A DNA stretch of 64,000 nt from assembly GCF_001715295.1 (NCBI RefSeq), contig NZ_MDKB01000002.1, positions 494,499 to 558,498 of the forward strand. Reading direction: 5' to 3'. A model generated the notes under the pieces. That model saw nothing but the letters and a program-made list of their open reading frames with translations. It was not told the origin of the DNA and made no database searches. A program made the translations under genes and the position numbers. This stretch comes from Streptomyces griseus (GTDB taxonomy: Bacteria; Actinomycetota; Actinomycetes; Streptomycetales; Streptomycetaceae). Positions 51,008 to 60,900 of the stretch are shown piece after piece (within the stretch, counting starts at the first letter, position 1; the number at the start of each line of letters is the position of its first letter).

Positions 51008-52424
51008 TAGTGCTTCGTTAGGTTCTGGGCTGTCTATGGCGGGTTCGTGGGCTGGGCAGAGGGCGGCCGCAGGTGGTGCAGGTACCGGTCCAGCACCTCA
51101 GCAGGTCTTGAAGAACGTCGAGGACCTGGTAGAGGGTCAGGCCGGTGTGTGGGCTTTTGGGTCGAGCCGCCGACGGGTGAGGAATGCCTGGGCGGCGGTG
51201 ACGAGGGTGACGTGGTGGTGCCAGCCGCGCCAGGTGCGGCCCTCGAAGTGGTCCAGGCCCAGGCCGTGCTTGAGTTCGCGGTAGTCGTGCTCGATGCGCC
51301 AGCGCATCTTGGCCCACCGCACCAGATCAGCGGCCGGTGTGGTGGCGGGCAGGTTCGATATCCAGTAGTCCGTCGGAGCGTTTTGGCCGTCCGGCCACTC
51401 GACCAGGAGTGTCTGGACGGGCAGGACGCCGTCCCACCGGTTGCGGCCGCCACCTGCCTCCTGGGCCGCGGCCAGGGACTGCTTGCCCGCGGGCCGGACC
51501 GTCAGGACCGCGAAGCGTGAGGTCATCGTGCCTTTGCTGCCCTGCCTCCAGGTCACCTCGGTGAACCGGCCGACACCGGCCTCGACCGCGAGGGCGGAGA
51601 CGGCTCGCGGTGGGGTCCGGTAGCGGGGCAGCGTCGGTGGACCGAGCCCGCCGTAAGCGGGCTGGTGCGGCTCGGCGTCCTCTGGATGGGCGACTTCCTT
51701 GCCGGTCAGGGCGAGAACGTAGGCCAGCCCTCGCTCCGCGAGACCGGTCCGGAAGGGGGTGCTGACGCCGTAGCCGGCGTCGGCGACCACGACCGGTGCC
51801 TTCAACTGCCAGTCGGTGAGCGTGTCGAACAGGCCGAGCGCGAGACGCCATTTCTCCTGGTGGACGACGTCGTCGGGGACTCCCGCCCTGCGGCATCGGT
51901 CCGGCTCGTCCGTCCACTCGCGCGGCAGATACAACTCCCAGTTCAACGGGCAGGACGCAGCGTCGGTGGCGGCATGGACACTGACCGCGACCTGGCAGTT
52001 CGCCCGTTTGCCAACGGCTCCGCAGTACTGGCGTGCAACGCCGACCGACGCTCTGCCGCACTTGGGGAACGACACGTCGTCGATCACCCACACCTCGGGC
52101 GTGATCACCTCGGTCAGTCGTTCGGCGATCCGCCGTCTGACCGGCAGCGGATCCCATGGTGACTGGTTAACGAACTGCTGCAGGGCCTGCATGTTCCCGT
52201 CCGGCAGACGCTCGGCCATCGGCTGGATCGACTTCCGCCGGCCGTCCAGCATCAGACCACGCAGATAACAGGCACCCCACCGCCGCTGATCCCGCCGCGG
52301 AAACGACCCGAACACATCGGCAACGAACTCCGATAACTCGCCCCGGAGCCGTTCAACTTCCCCCAACCTCATTCCGGGAAGCTGCCCGCGATCAGCCGAG
52401 ATCACTCAACGTAACGAAGCACTA
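51008..52424 (-). mobile_element. complete IS701-family element
   Basis: Length 1417 bp. Terminal inverted repeats TAGTGCTTCGTTAGGTT (51008-51024) and its complement with one mismatch (52408-52424). Flanked on both sides by CTAT (51004-51007 and 52425-52428), the 4-bp target duplication size of the IS701 family. Carries one transposase gene. Probably intact. Confidence 0.9.
51137..52405 (-). CDS. IS701-family transposase
   Basis: DDE transposase of 422 residues (about 411 if started at the internal ATG that begins MRLGEVERL). Features: FPRRDQRRWGACYLRGLMLDGRRKSIQPMAERL at the N-terminus, first Asp in VIDDVSFPKCG, second Asp in VVVADAGYGV and Glu in RWRIEHDYRELKHGLGL near the C-terminus. No frameshift or internal stop. 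It lies fully inside the inverted repeats. Confidence 0.92.
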   Translation of the reverse strand: MISADRGQLPGMRLGEVERLRGELSEFVADVFGSFPRRDQRRWGACYLRGLMLDGRRKSIQPMAERLPDGNMQALQQFVNQSPWDPLPVRRRIAERLTEVITPEVWVIDDVSFPKCGRASVGVARQYCGAVGKRANCQVAVSVHAATDAASCPLNWELYLPREWTDEPDRCRRAGVPDDVVHQEKWRLALGLFDTLTDWQLKAPVVVADAGYGVSTPFRTGLAERGLAYVLALTGKEVAHPEDAEPHQPAYGGLGPPTLPRYRTPPRAVSALAVEAGVGRFTEVTWRQGSKGTMTSRFAVLTVRPAGKQSLAAAQEAGGGRNRWDGVLPVQTLLVEWPDGQNAPTDYWISNLPATTPAADLVRWAKMRWRIEHDYRELKHGLGLDHFEGRTWRGWHHHVTLVTAAQAFLTRRRLDPKAHTPA

Positions 52425-52880
52425 CTATGAGCTCGTAACACGATCATGATTGGGCATTCTTGAGTCGCCTCCAGCAGATCAAGCCCCAGGCGAGGGAGAC
52501 GAAGGCGTCGTGGAGTTCGGTGCGGCGTTCCCATCGGACGGCGAGGCGCTTGAAGTGGTGGAGCAGGGCGAAGGTCTGCTCGACGACGTAGCGGAGCTTG
52601 CCCAGGCCCTTGATGTTCGGTGATCCCTTGCGGGAGATGACGGGCAGCATTCGCCGGTGACGCAGCTCGTCGCGGTTGGGGTTCTAGTCGTAGCCCTTGT
52701 CACGAGCAGGGCCTCGGGCCGTCTGCGGGGCCAGCTGGGGCGGCCCGCGACGGGTGGGATGCCGTCGACGAGGGCGAGTGTCGTTGACGTTGGCCGCAGT
52801 CGTGATCACCTTGAGTGGGGTGCCACGTCCGTCGCAGATTAGACGTCATCTCAATTGGTTGCCTCGGTAGGCTGTCGGCT

Positions 52881-53689
52881 GTGGTGGGGATCGTTGAGCG
52901 GCTGGTGCCGGACGAGTTGTGGGAGCTTTTCCAGCGAGTGGTGCCGGAGGCGCCCGCGCGGCCTCAGGGCGGGGGCAGGCGACGGCACGGCGACCGTGAA
53001 GTGCTGGCTGCCATCGTGTTCGTGGCAACGTCCGGCTGCACCTGGCAGCAGTTGCCCGCCGCATCGTTCGGGCCGTCTGGCGCGACGGCTCATCGCCGCT
53101 TCACCGAGTGGACGACGGCCAGGGTGTGGGCCAAGCTCCACCGCCTGGTCCTCGACGAACTCGGCTCCTGTGGCGAGCTGGACTGGTCTCGGTGCGCGAT
53201 CGACTCGGTGAACATGCGCGCCTTGAAAAGGGGGACCTGACAGGTCCGAATCCTGTCGATCGGGGCAAGTACGGCTCAAAGATCCACCTGATCACCGAGC
53301 GGACCGGTCTGCCCCTGTCCGTCGGCATCTCGGGTGCCAACGTCCACGACAGCCAAGCCTTGATCCCGCTCGTGAAGGGCATACCGCCGGTCCGATCCCG
53401 CCGGGGCCCTCGGCGTCGCAAGCCCGGCAAGCTTCATGCCGACAAGGGCTACGACTACACCCACCTGCGGCGATGGTTAGCCAGCCGAGGGATCCGGCAT
53501 CGCATCGCCCGCAAGGGAGTTGAGACCTCGCAGCGGCTGGGACGTCACCGTTGGACCATCGAACGCACGATGTCCTGGCTCGCCGGCTGCCGTCGTCTCC
53601 ACCGTCGCTACGAGCGCAAGGCCGAGCACTTCCTCGCCTTCACGAGCATCGCCTGCACCCTCATCTGTTACCGGCGGCTCGCCCGTTGA
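52881..53689 (+). CDS. IS5-family transposase, two frames joined by -1 frameshift
   Basis: OrfA (52881-53240, from GTG, VGIVERLVPDELWELFQRVVP) contains the DUF4096-like N-terminal domain and the first Asp (WSRCAIDSVN). OrfB continues to 53689 in the -1 frame (KGDLTGPNPVDRGKYGSKIH, HADKGYDYTHLRRWL with Asp, HRWTIERTMSWLAG with Glu). The join is at the slippery run AAAAGGGGG near 53226-53234. This two-frame set-up is normal for the IS427-type IS5 elements and is not damage. The DDE set is complete, so the element is probably active. Confidence 0.88.
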
Positions 53690-54024
53690 ATGTGGGCCCA
53701 CAGCAGCTTCACCGCCAGGTCGTGGCCGTAATGATCGGCCATGTCCATGGGGGTGTGACCGTCTGGATCCGCGAGTTCCGGGTCAGCCCCGAAAGCCAGC
53801 AGCACAGCAGTGGTGTGCACAGCCAACGGCTGGCCGCTCTGGAGGGAGCCATCGCCCTCGACGTCGATCGCGTGCGTCAGCAGCGTCATGTTGCTGAAGA
53901 CCTCATTGGGATCGGCACCGTCGGCCAGCAACCGGGCCAGGGTCTCCGCATCCTCGTGCTCGACCGCGTGATGGGCGGGCGTCCAGTAGTCACTCACCAA
54001 GGCATTCAACCGCCACCGCAGCAC
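53668..54024 (-). CDS. ankyrin-repeat protein carried by the IS5-family element
   Basis: A 118-residue protein with three ankyrin-type helical units: YWTPAHHAVEHEDAETLARLLADGADPNEV, MTLLTHAIDVEGDGS followed by AVHTTAVLLAFGADPELAD, and DGHTPMDMADHYGHDLAVKLL. No signal peptide or enzyme domain. It is antisense to the transposase and overlaps its end by 22 bases, wholly within the inverted repeats. The GTG at 54024 or at 53997 may start it. A role in transposition control, or as a host-interacting passenger, is open. Confidence 0.75.
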   Translation of the reverse strand: MLRWRLNALVSDYWTPAHHAVEHEDAETLARLLADGADPNEVFSNMTLLTHAIDVEGDGSLQSGQPLAVHTTAVLLAFGADPELADPDGHTPMDMADHYGHDLAVKLLWAHIQRASRR

Positions 54025-54548
54025 GTCTGCCAGCGACTATCTACACCGCCAAACACCAATTGAGATGACGTCTTAGGTGGTGTTTGCTCCCCGTCTTCCG
54101 GCGGTCGACCGGCGACGGGCCGGTGCCGGGTCCCCCTTTTTCGCGCGGATGTGGGAGACATCCACGCCCGCCCGGGACCAGTCGAGCTCGCCGGCCGCGT
54201 TCAGTTCGGCGAGCAGGATCCGGTGCAGCGGTCGAAGACCCCTGCGTTCTGCCAACGGTCCAGACGACGCCAGCACGTCTGCCCTGAGCCGAACCCCAGC
54301 TCCAACGGCAGCAGTTGCCAAGCTATGTCGTTGTAGAGGACGAACAGGATGCCCTGTAGGCAGAGCCGGTCCGACACCGGCCGAGGTCCCGGCGACCGCT
54401 CCGGCCACGGCGGCAGCAACGGCTCGATCAACGCCCACAACTCATCGTCCATGATCCACGGTCGAGCACCCACACCCTCACGAACGGCCTAATCGTCACA
54501 CCGGTAACGCCCAACCAGGACACTTCAACAAGATCGTGTTACGAGCTC

Positions 54549-55132
54549 TATGCGTACCAAGCAAGGTGACGGTTTCGAGGCGGCGAAGTTGACGTAACCG
54601 GGCTACCGCCCGCCTGCCGACGCCGATCACCCCCTCGAACCGGCCCAGCCGTCGAAATGTGGCTGCCCGCCGCACACTCGCGGCCGGGGTCTGTTGTGGG
54701 GCCAGTAGTCACTCCAGGGTGTGCTTGATCCGGCGGCCCGCCGGGACCCACTCGCGGAACGGGCGAACATGATGTCCGGCTCCGGGCGGGGCGTGGAGCC
54801 GAGGTTGGGCAGGAGTCCGGGCGGGACGGCCACCGTGGCGCGTGCATAGCAGAGGAGGTCCACGGCGTAACCCAAAGCGGGCAGTCTGCTGGAGCGGGAA
54901 GGAGATCAACTAGTGGGGGGCGTCTGCCCACTACTGGCCGCGTCGTTTGTATGCGTTGGCCCCATTTCGTGGTCCTGCGGATGGGTATCGTGGCGAGTCG
55001 CCGCACAGCGAATACGTGTGTTCGGCAGGACGCCGGCGTGTACATGCCGGGCACGCCCGAAATAGGGTGTCCAGCAGGAACACCACGGCCTTCGGGCCGC
55101 CGCCCATTGACGAGCAAGGACACCCCCGACTG
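54549..55132. other. gap before hsdM with a decayed minus-strand gene end
   Basis: On the minus strand, about 54890 down to 54717, two frames read like real protein: first VDLLCYARATVAVPPGLLPN and GSTPRPEPDIMFA, then after a frame change FREWVPAGRRIKHTLE and a stop. A frameshifted 3' end of an unidentified gene is the likely explanation. TAGTGGG (54911-54917) / CCCACTA (54927-54933) is an operator- or hairpin-like repeat upstream of the hsd operon. No other gene is seen. Confidence 0.4.
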
Positions 55133-56707
55133 ATGGCAGTAACCCAGCAGGTAATCGAGAACCGGCTGTGGGACGCCGCCGACGAGCTGCGCGTGGCGAT
55201 GCCCGAAGCGCAATACTCCTCGGTCGTCTTCCCGCTGATGTTCTGGAAGTACCTGTCGGACACCTGGGAGCACCACCACCAGGAGTTCCTGGCCGACAAC
55301 GAGGGCCTGAAGGACCTCTCCGCAGAGGAAGCCCACGAGATCGAGTACCGCGACTACCAGTCGTTCGAGATCCCGTTCATCTATCCCGGCACCGTTCAGC
55401 AGCGTCGTGCCTCCTGGACGTCCATCCTTGCCACCATCACCCAGCCCAGCCTCGGCCAGCGGGTCCGCGCCTCCCTGCAGGCCATCGAAACGGCTAACCC
55501 TGACAAGTTCTCCCGCCTGTTCGGGTCCATGACCTGGACCTCTGAAGCGGTGCTGTCTGGGGAGGTGCTGGCAGCGGTGATGCAGGCGATGGATCGCACC
55601 CCGAAGATGCACGAGGGCAACATGTCCCACGACGTGCTCGGTGGGGCGTACGAGTACCTGCTGAAGCGGTTCTCCGACGGATCAGGCACCCGCGCCGGCC
55701 AGTTCTTCACCCCGCGCGAGGTCGTCGAGTTGATTGTCGAGGTCCTGGACCCCAAGGGCTTCGAGTCGGTGTACGACCCGACCTGCGGGTCAGGCGGCAT
55801 GCTCATCGCCTCCGCGAACCTCCTGAAGGCCCGCGGCGGGCGCGGCTACACGCTCAGGTTGTACGGGCAGGAGGCCGTACCAGACACTGCGGGTGTGGCA
55901 CGCATGAACCTCTTCATGCACAACCTCACCCAGTTCCAGGTCGAGGTCGGCGACACTCTAAAGGACCCGCGTTACAAGAAGCCGGACGGGGCCGTCGCGC
56001 AGTTCGATGTGATCGTCGCCAACCCGCCCTACAGCCTGAAGTGGAAGCCCTGGACTAATGACCCGCGCGCCCTCGGCGGGGTCGCCCCGCAGTCGTCGGC
56101 GAACTGGGCGTTCGTGCAGCACATGATCGCCAGCATGAGCCCAAAGAAGGGCCGTGCCGGCGTTGTCCTACCCCACGGCGTCCTTTTCCGAGGTGGCCAG
56201 GAAGCAGCCATCCGTCGGCGCGTCCTGGATGACGACCTGCTCGAAGCGGTCATTGGCCTGCCGTCCAACCTCTTCTACTCGACCTCCATCCCCACGGCGA
56301 TCCTGGTATTCCGTGCCGCCGGCACCAAGACCGACGAGCGCCAAAACGGGGTGCTGTTCATCGACGCCTCCAAGCGGTTCACCAAAGCCAAGAATCGCAA
56401 TATCCTCAGCGACGCCGACATCGCCGACGTCGTGACCGCCTATCACGCGAAATTCGACGCCGACGGTAACCCGGTGGATCCCGACGGAGAAGACGGACTC
56501 GCAGCGCGACTCGTCCCCACCACGGAGATCGCGGCGAACGGGTACGACCTCAACATCGGGCGGTACATCAAGCAGGCCGCCGCCGAGCAGGAAGACCTCG
56601 GCACCCTCATTGACGCCTACAACCTCGCGCGGGCCGAACGTCAGAAGACCGAGCAGCACATGCTCGCCGTCCTCGCTGCCGCTGGGATCGAGGGCTTCGA
56701 TGAGTGA
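55133..56707 (+). CDS. hsdM: type I restriction-modification, methyltransferase subunit HsdM
   Basis: N6-adenine DNA methyltransferase, 524 residues. The N-terminal HsdM_N helical domain (about 10-140: NRLWDAADELRVAMPEAQY, PLMFWKYLSDTWEHH) precedes the catalytic domain with motif I DPTCGSGGML (about 216-225) and motif IV NPPY (about 297-300). FFTPREVVELIVEVL marks the target-helix region. The ATG at 55133 fits the family start; the longer upstream frame is not needed. It overlaps hsdS by 8 bases. Confidence 0.95.
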   Translation: MAVTQQVIENRLWDAADELRVAMPEAQYSSVVFPLMFWKYLSDTWEHHHQEFLADNEGLKDLSAEEAHEIEYRDYQSFEIPFIYPGTVQQRRASWTSILATITQPSLGQRVRASLQAIETANPDKFSRLFGSMTWTSEAVLSGEVLAAVMQAMDRTPKMHEGNMSHDVLGGAYEYLLKRFSDGSGTRAGQFFTPREVVELIVEVLDPKGFESVYDPTCGSGGMLIASANLLKARGGRGYTLRLYGQEAVPDTAGVARMNLFMHNLTQFQVEVGDTLKDPRYKKPDGAVAQFDVIVANPPYSLKWKPWTNDPRALGGVAPQSSANWAFVQHMIASMSPKKGRAGVVLPHGVLFRGGQEAAIRRRVLDDDLLEAVIGLPSNLFYSTSIPTAILVFRAAGTKTDERQNGVLFIDASKRFTKAKNRNILSDADIADVVTAYHAKFDADGNPVDPDGEDGLAARLVPTTEIAANGYDLNIGRYIKQAAAEQEDLGTLIDAYNLARAERQKTEQHMLAVLAAAGIEGFDE

Positions 56708-57908
56708 GTGGACGGAAGCCACCTTGGGGGATGTTGCGGACATCAATCCCGAAAGTGCACCACGGCACTGGCCCGCGGACCGAGCCATCAGCTACATCGA
56801 CATCGCGTCAGTGAGTTGGACGCGTGGCATCGACAGCACCCTGGTTGCGTCGACCTCGTTCGGGGAAGCACCGGGCCGCGCACGACGGATTGTCCGCGAG
56901 GGAGACGTACTCGTCTCCACGGTGCGTCCCAACCTTCGGGCCTTCGCACAAGTGTCCGGCGAGTTCGACGGAGAAGTCGCTTCTACGGGATTCTCCGTTG
57001 TGCGAGCCAAGGAAGGCCGGATGGCAGAGGGGTTCGCCTGGGCGTTGATCTCCTCGGACCGGTTCGTCAACGACATGGTGTCCAAGACCACTGGCAGTAA
57101 CTACCCCGCTGTCCGAGCCGAAGACGTGAAGGGGTACACGTTCGCGCTGCCCCCGTTGTCGGTGCAGGAGCGGATCACCGCGGTCATCAGTTCAGTGGAC
57201 AAGCAGATCACCGCACTCGACGTCGAGGCGGCTGCGCTGTCGCTGGTTCTGCGTCGTCGCCGAGCCGACCACATGACCGATGAGTCGGTAGAGCCGGTGA
57301 GGGCCGAGCAAGTCTTCGACTTCTCGACTGGGGTTCGCCGAACCCCCGATCGTGCCAGCGGCCCCTACATGACGCCGTACCTTCGCTCCGCGAACGTCGG
57401 ATACGGGACGCTCGACCTGTCCGACGTGCTGGAGATGAACTACGACCCAGCGGAGCGCAAGAAGTTCGGCCTCCAATACGGCGATGTGGTGGTATCCGAG
57501 GGCAGCGCAAGCCCGAATGCGGTCGGGATGCCCGCCATGTGGCGAGACGAACTGCCAGCGCCCATTTGCACTCAGATGACTCTGCTCCGTCTCCGGGCGC
57601 TGGAAGGGGTCTGCATCCCTGAGTTCGTCTTCCACTGGAGCATGTGGGCCTACGAGTCCAAGGCCTTCCTGGACGTCGCGGGTGGCACCAACATCAAGCA
57701 CATCAGCGCCAAGCGATCGAAGGGCATGGCCGTGCGCCTACCGTCGCTCGACCACCAACGCGAGATGGCGGTGGAACTTGACGCGATGACATCTGCGTTG
57801 GAGGCGACCCGTACCGAGGCCGCCCGTCTCCGTAAAGTTCGGGCGGCGCTGCTGTCGGGGCTGCTGGACCGCAACATCGACATCGAGTCCGCCGAGTTGG
57901 AGTTCTGA
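56700..57908 (+). CDS. hsdS: type I restriction-modification, specificity subunit HsdS
   Basis: DNA-recognition subunit of 402 residues with two target-recognition domains: TRD1 about 1-165 (WTEATLGDVADINPESA, GDVLVSTVRPNLRAF, LPPLSVQERI) and TRD2 about 200-375 (RAEQVFDFSTGVRRT, GDVVVSEGSASPNAVG, RLPSLDHQREMA). Each is followed by a conserved coiled coil (ITAVISSVDKQITALD and VELDAMTSALEATRTE). A bipartite recognition sequence is expected, its letters not predictable here. Confidence 0.93.
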   Translation: MSEWTEATLGDVADINPESAPRHWPADRAISYIDIASVSWTRGIDSTLVASTSFGEAPGRARRIVREGDVLVSTVRPNLRAFAQVSGEFDGEVASTGFSVVRAKEGRMAEGFAWALISSDRFVNDMVSKTTGSNYPAVRAEDVKGYTFALPPLSVQERITAVISSVDKQITALDVEAAALSLVLRRRRADHMTDESVEPVRAEQVFDFSTGVRRTPDRASGPYMTPYLRSANVGYGTLDLSDVLEMNYDPAERKKFGLQYGDVVVSEGSASPNAVGMPAMWRDELPAPICTQMTLLRLRALEGVCIPEFVFHWSMWAYESKAFLDVAGGTNIKHISAKRSKGMAVRLPSLDHQREMAVELDAMTSALEATRTEAARLRKVRAALLSGLLDRNIDIESAELEF

Positions 57909-57911
57909 GCC

Positions 57912-60900
57912 GTGGCGAAGGGCATTCGAGAGCGTGAGTTCCAGAGCCTGATGATCCAGTGGTCCCTCCCGATGGGCTGGGGCTTCACAGCGGGCAGGTC
58001 GCTGCCGCGTGAGACGACGCAGACGGTGGTCGCCGGCCAGCTGCGGGACGCCATCGTCCGGTTAAACCCTGGGGTGATCGACGGGTTCGACGTGCACGCG
58101 GTGGTCGAGGAGATCGTCGCCACGGTCAATGCCGTCGAAGGCGGGCTGGTGCGGGCCAACGCGCAGGTGCTACGCCTGCTGCGCGGACGTAAAGAGTTCC
58201 GGGACGCCGACGGCGTGTGGCATGCCCTGAAGGTTATCGATTTCGAGCACCCGGCCGCCAACACGCTGGTCGTGTCGGACGAGGTGACCATCACCGTCCC
58301 CGGCAAGACCTCCCGTCGGTTCGACCTGGTGTACTGGGTCAACGGCCTGCCCCTGGTGGTCGTCGAGGTGAAGTCACCAACCGCGAAGTCCGGGTGGGCC
58401 GATGCCGCCCGCGAGATCAACGACGTGTACGCCACGGAGTATCCGTGGTTCTTTACCCCCAATGTCTTCGCCGTCGCCTCCGACGGGCTGAAGTTGCGAT
58501 TCGGTGCCGCCGGCGCGCCCACGAACCTGTGGCAGCCGTTCCGGTCCACCGCCGACGACGAGAGCCTCTCCGGCCAGGCTGACGTGCAGCGCTCCGTCAC
58601 ACTGCTGCTCAATCCGGCCACAATCCTGGACATGCTCGCCAATTTCGCTCTCTTCGACACCTCAGGTGGTGGGGCGGACAAGAAGTACTTGCCCCGCTAC
58701 CCGCAGATGGAGGCCGCACACCTGATCCACGAGAGGGTCCTAGAGGGCGGGGCAAAAGGGTTGATCTGGCACCACCAGGGGTCTGGGAAGACGCTGCTGA
58801 TGGTGTTCGCCGCTTCGCTCCTGCTGACCGACACCCGCACCGAGTCGCCCACGATCATCCTGCTCTCGGACCGGACCCAGCTCGTCCGGCAGACCTCCGG
58901 GGTGTTCACCTCCGCTATGGGGGATGCCTACTTCCACCAGCCGGCCACCAGCAAGGAGTTGCGTTCCCTGCTGGCCGACGACGTGCGCGGCATCATCTCC
59001 ACGACCGTCCACAAGTTCGCCGACGCTGGCAAGAACCTGGCGACCCGAGGCAACATCATCGTGCTGGTTGACGAGGCACACCGCACCCAGTCCGCCAGAT
59101 CAAAGTCCCTGGCCGGGCAGATGCGCGCAGCGTTGCCGCACGCGAAGTTCTTTGGCATGACGGGCACCCCCGTGAGAAACCTGGCCACCGACACCTTCGC
59201 CCTCTTCGGCGAGGAGACCGACCCGGGCAGGGTGCTGCACCGGTACTCGGTGTCCCGGTCCCTGCTGGACGAGGCGACCGTCCCGGTCATGCTGGACCCG
59301 CATCCGGTCTCCTTCGAAATGAACGACCAAGCGTTGCAAGCTGAGTTCGACCAGTTCGCCGATGAATTCGACCTCGACGACCCCGACCGTGAGGCCCTGT
59401 CCCGCAAGTTCGGACGCCTCACTTCTGTGTTCGCCAACCCCGACCGCATCCACGCGGTCTGCCAGGACATCGTGGACCACTACCTGGCTGGCGCCTACCG
59501 CAACGGCCTCAAGGCTCAGGTCGTCGCCTACAACCGTGAGCTGGCCGTGGCGTACACGGACAAGATCAACGAGCTGTTGGCTGGCTTCGAGGCATCACAG
59601 ATGCTCGCCGAGATCGGGAAGCATGACCGGATCACCGCCGAGGTGAACATATCCGTCTCGGACTCCAAGGACGAAGATCCCGCCATGCGGCCGTTCCAGC
59701 TCTCGGAGGTCGATGAGGAGGCTCAGAAACGGCGGTTCCTCACCCCGGACGACCCGCTGTGCTTCCTGGTGGTGACCGCGAAGCTGATGACTGGGTTCGA
59801 CGCACCCAACGAGGGCGTCCTCTACCTGGACAAGCCACTGAAGGCACACACCTTGTTCCAGACGATCACCCGCCCGAACCGCACTTGGGTGTCCCCGACC
59901 GGGTTCGTGAAGACCTCCGGCGTGGTCGTGGATTACATCAGCCTGGGCGAAGAGGTCCAGCGGGCCGTCGTCGACCCCACTTCGGAGGGGGCAGGCAAGG
60001 GGGGTGGGTTTGTCACCGACGTATCCGATCTGGTCGCGGAGTTCCGCACCACCTTCGCCCGCATCGAAGACCTCCTCGTGGACGTGGATGGCCTGGACCT
60101 CACGGTCCACGGATACGAGTCTGTGCGAGCCATCAACGTCTTCCTGGAAGCCAACTCTGGCGCCGCCGAGGTGTTCACCAAGGACTACCGGCTCCTCGCC
60201 CGCCTATACCCGCTCATCAACACCGACAAGCGGATCATCAAGTACCAAAACGGATTCGGGCTGTTCGGGTCCGTGTACACGACTCTGTTCAAGAAGTCCT
60301 CCGACGAGGAGAGGAAGGAACGGCTGGGCGAGCTGGGACCGATGGTCCTGGAGATCATCAATGCTCACGTCCACTCCTTCTCTGTGGTCGCCTCCCAGGA
60401 AGAAGCCCTGGTCTTGGACGCCCAAGGCATCTCCGTCCTTAAGGAGTTGCTGGCCCTCGTCCGACCCAAGCCTGACAAGGACGACGAGGACAAGACACCG
60501 CCGTCCGCAGCAGAAATCCTCGACCACATCAAGGCCACCCTCGAAGCGGGCGTCGAACCAGGGTCCGTGAAGTACACCGCCCTAGCGGAGCGGATCAGGC
60601 TGCTGCGGGACCGGATCATCCAGAACGCCCAGGAAGCGCTGGAGTTCCTGTCCGAAGCACTCCGGGTCGCCCGCGCCATCGTGGACGCCGAGAAGCACCC
60701 CGCCGAAGCCGTCGTCGTACTCGAAGACGACCACATAGGTGTCCTGTCGCGAATCATCCACGACCACGCACCGTCCGGCCTCACAGTCACGGAGCGGAAC
60801 CTGGCCGAGGAGATCGACCAGGTGGTCACCCGCACCCTCGCCCGGTCATGGGACAACGCCGACGCTCGCAACCGAGGCGTCCGCCGCGCCACCGCGGCGG

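Larger units (their letters stand above)
52842..54072 (+). mobile_element. IS5-family element with an ankyrin-repeat passenger gene
   Basis: Length 1231 bp. Perfect 18-bp inverted repeats GACGTCATCTCAATTGGT (52842-52859) and complement (54055-54072), flanked by TTA on both sides (52839-52841, 54073-54075), a TNA-type duplication. It inserted into an older IS5-family transposase gene. Besides the transposase it holds an ankyrin-repeat reading frame on the opposite strand between the transposase stop and the right end, which makes it about 350 bp longer than the one it interrupts. Confidence 0.9.
52444..54473 (-). pseudogene. disrupted IS5-family transposase
   Basis: The N-terminal part (from MDDELWALIEPLLPPWPER, start near 54452) lies at 54073-54473; the C-terminal part is at 52444-52841. 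Joining them across one TTA restores a reading (GSKHHL then ICDGRGTPLKVITTAANVND), proving one former gene. Lesions: a one-base deletion near 54228-54231 (DR then LHRILLAELN), an amber codon at about 52684-52686 after DKGYD, sequence loss or change around 52700-52770, and the inserted element. The run of A and G at 54132-54141 is the normal programmed -1 frameshift site of the group. Confidence 0.85.
52429..54548 (-). mobile_element. older IS5-family element, split and inactive
   Basis: Perfect 17-bp inverted repeats GAGCTCGTAACACGATC (52429-52445) and its complement (54532-54548), flanked by TAT on both sides (52426-52428, 54549-54551). Without the 1231-bp insertion and its extra TTA it would be about 886 bp, the normal size of a one-gene IS5 element. 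The left end abuts the IS701 element's CTAT duplication, so IS701 landed right beside it. Confidence 0.85.

Noticed and set aside
53108..53240. Separate gene for the second half of the younger IS5 transposase
   Set aside because: The frame before the slippery run is only the -1 shadow of orfA. The real orfB sequence begins at the frameshift.
54557..54570. CAAGCAAGGT as a TnsB site of the opposite end
   Set aside because: A single imperfect match with no companion sites. Kept only as a place to look again.
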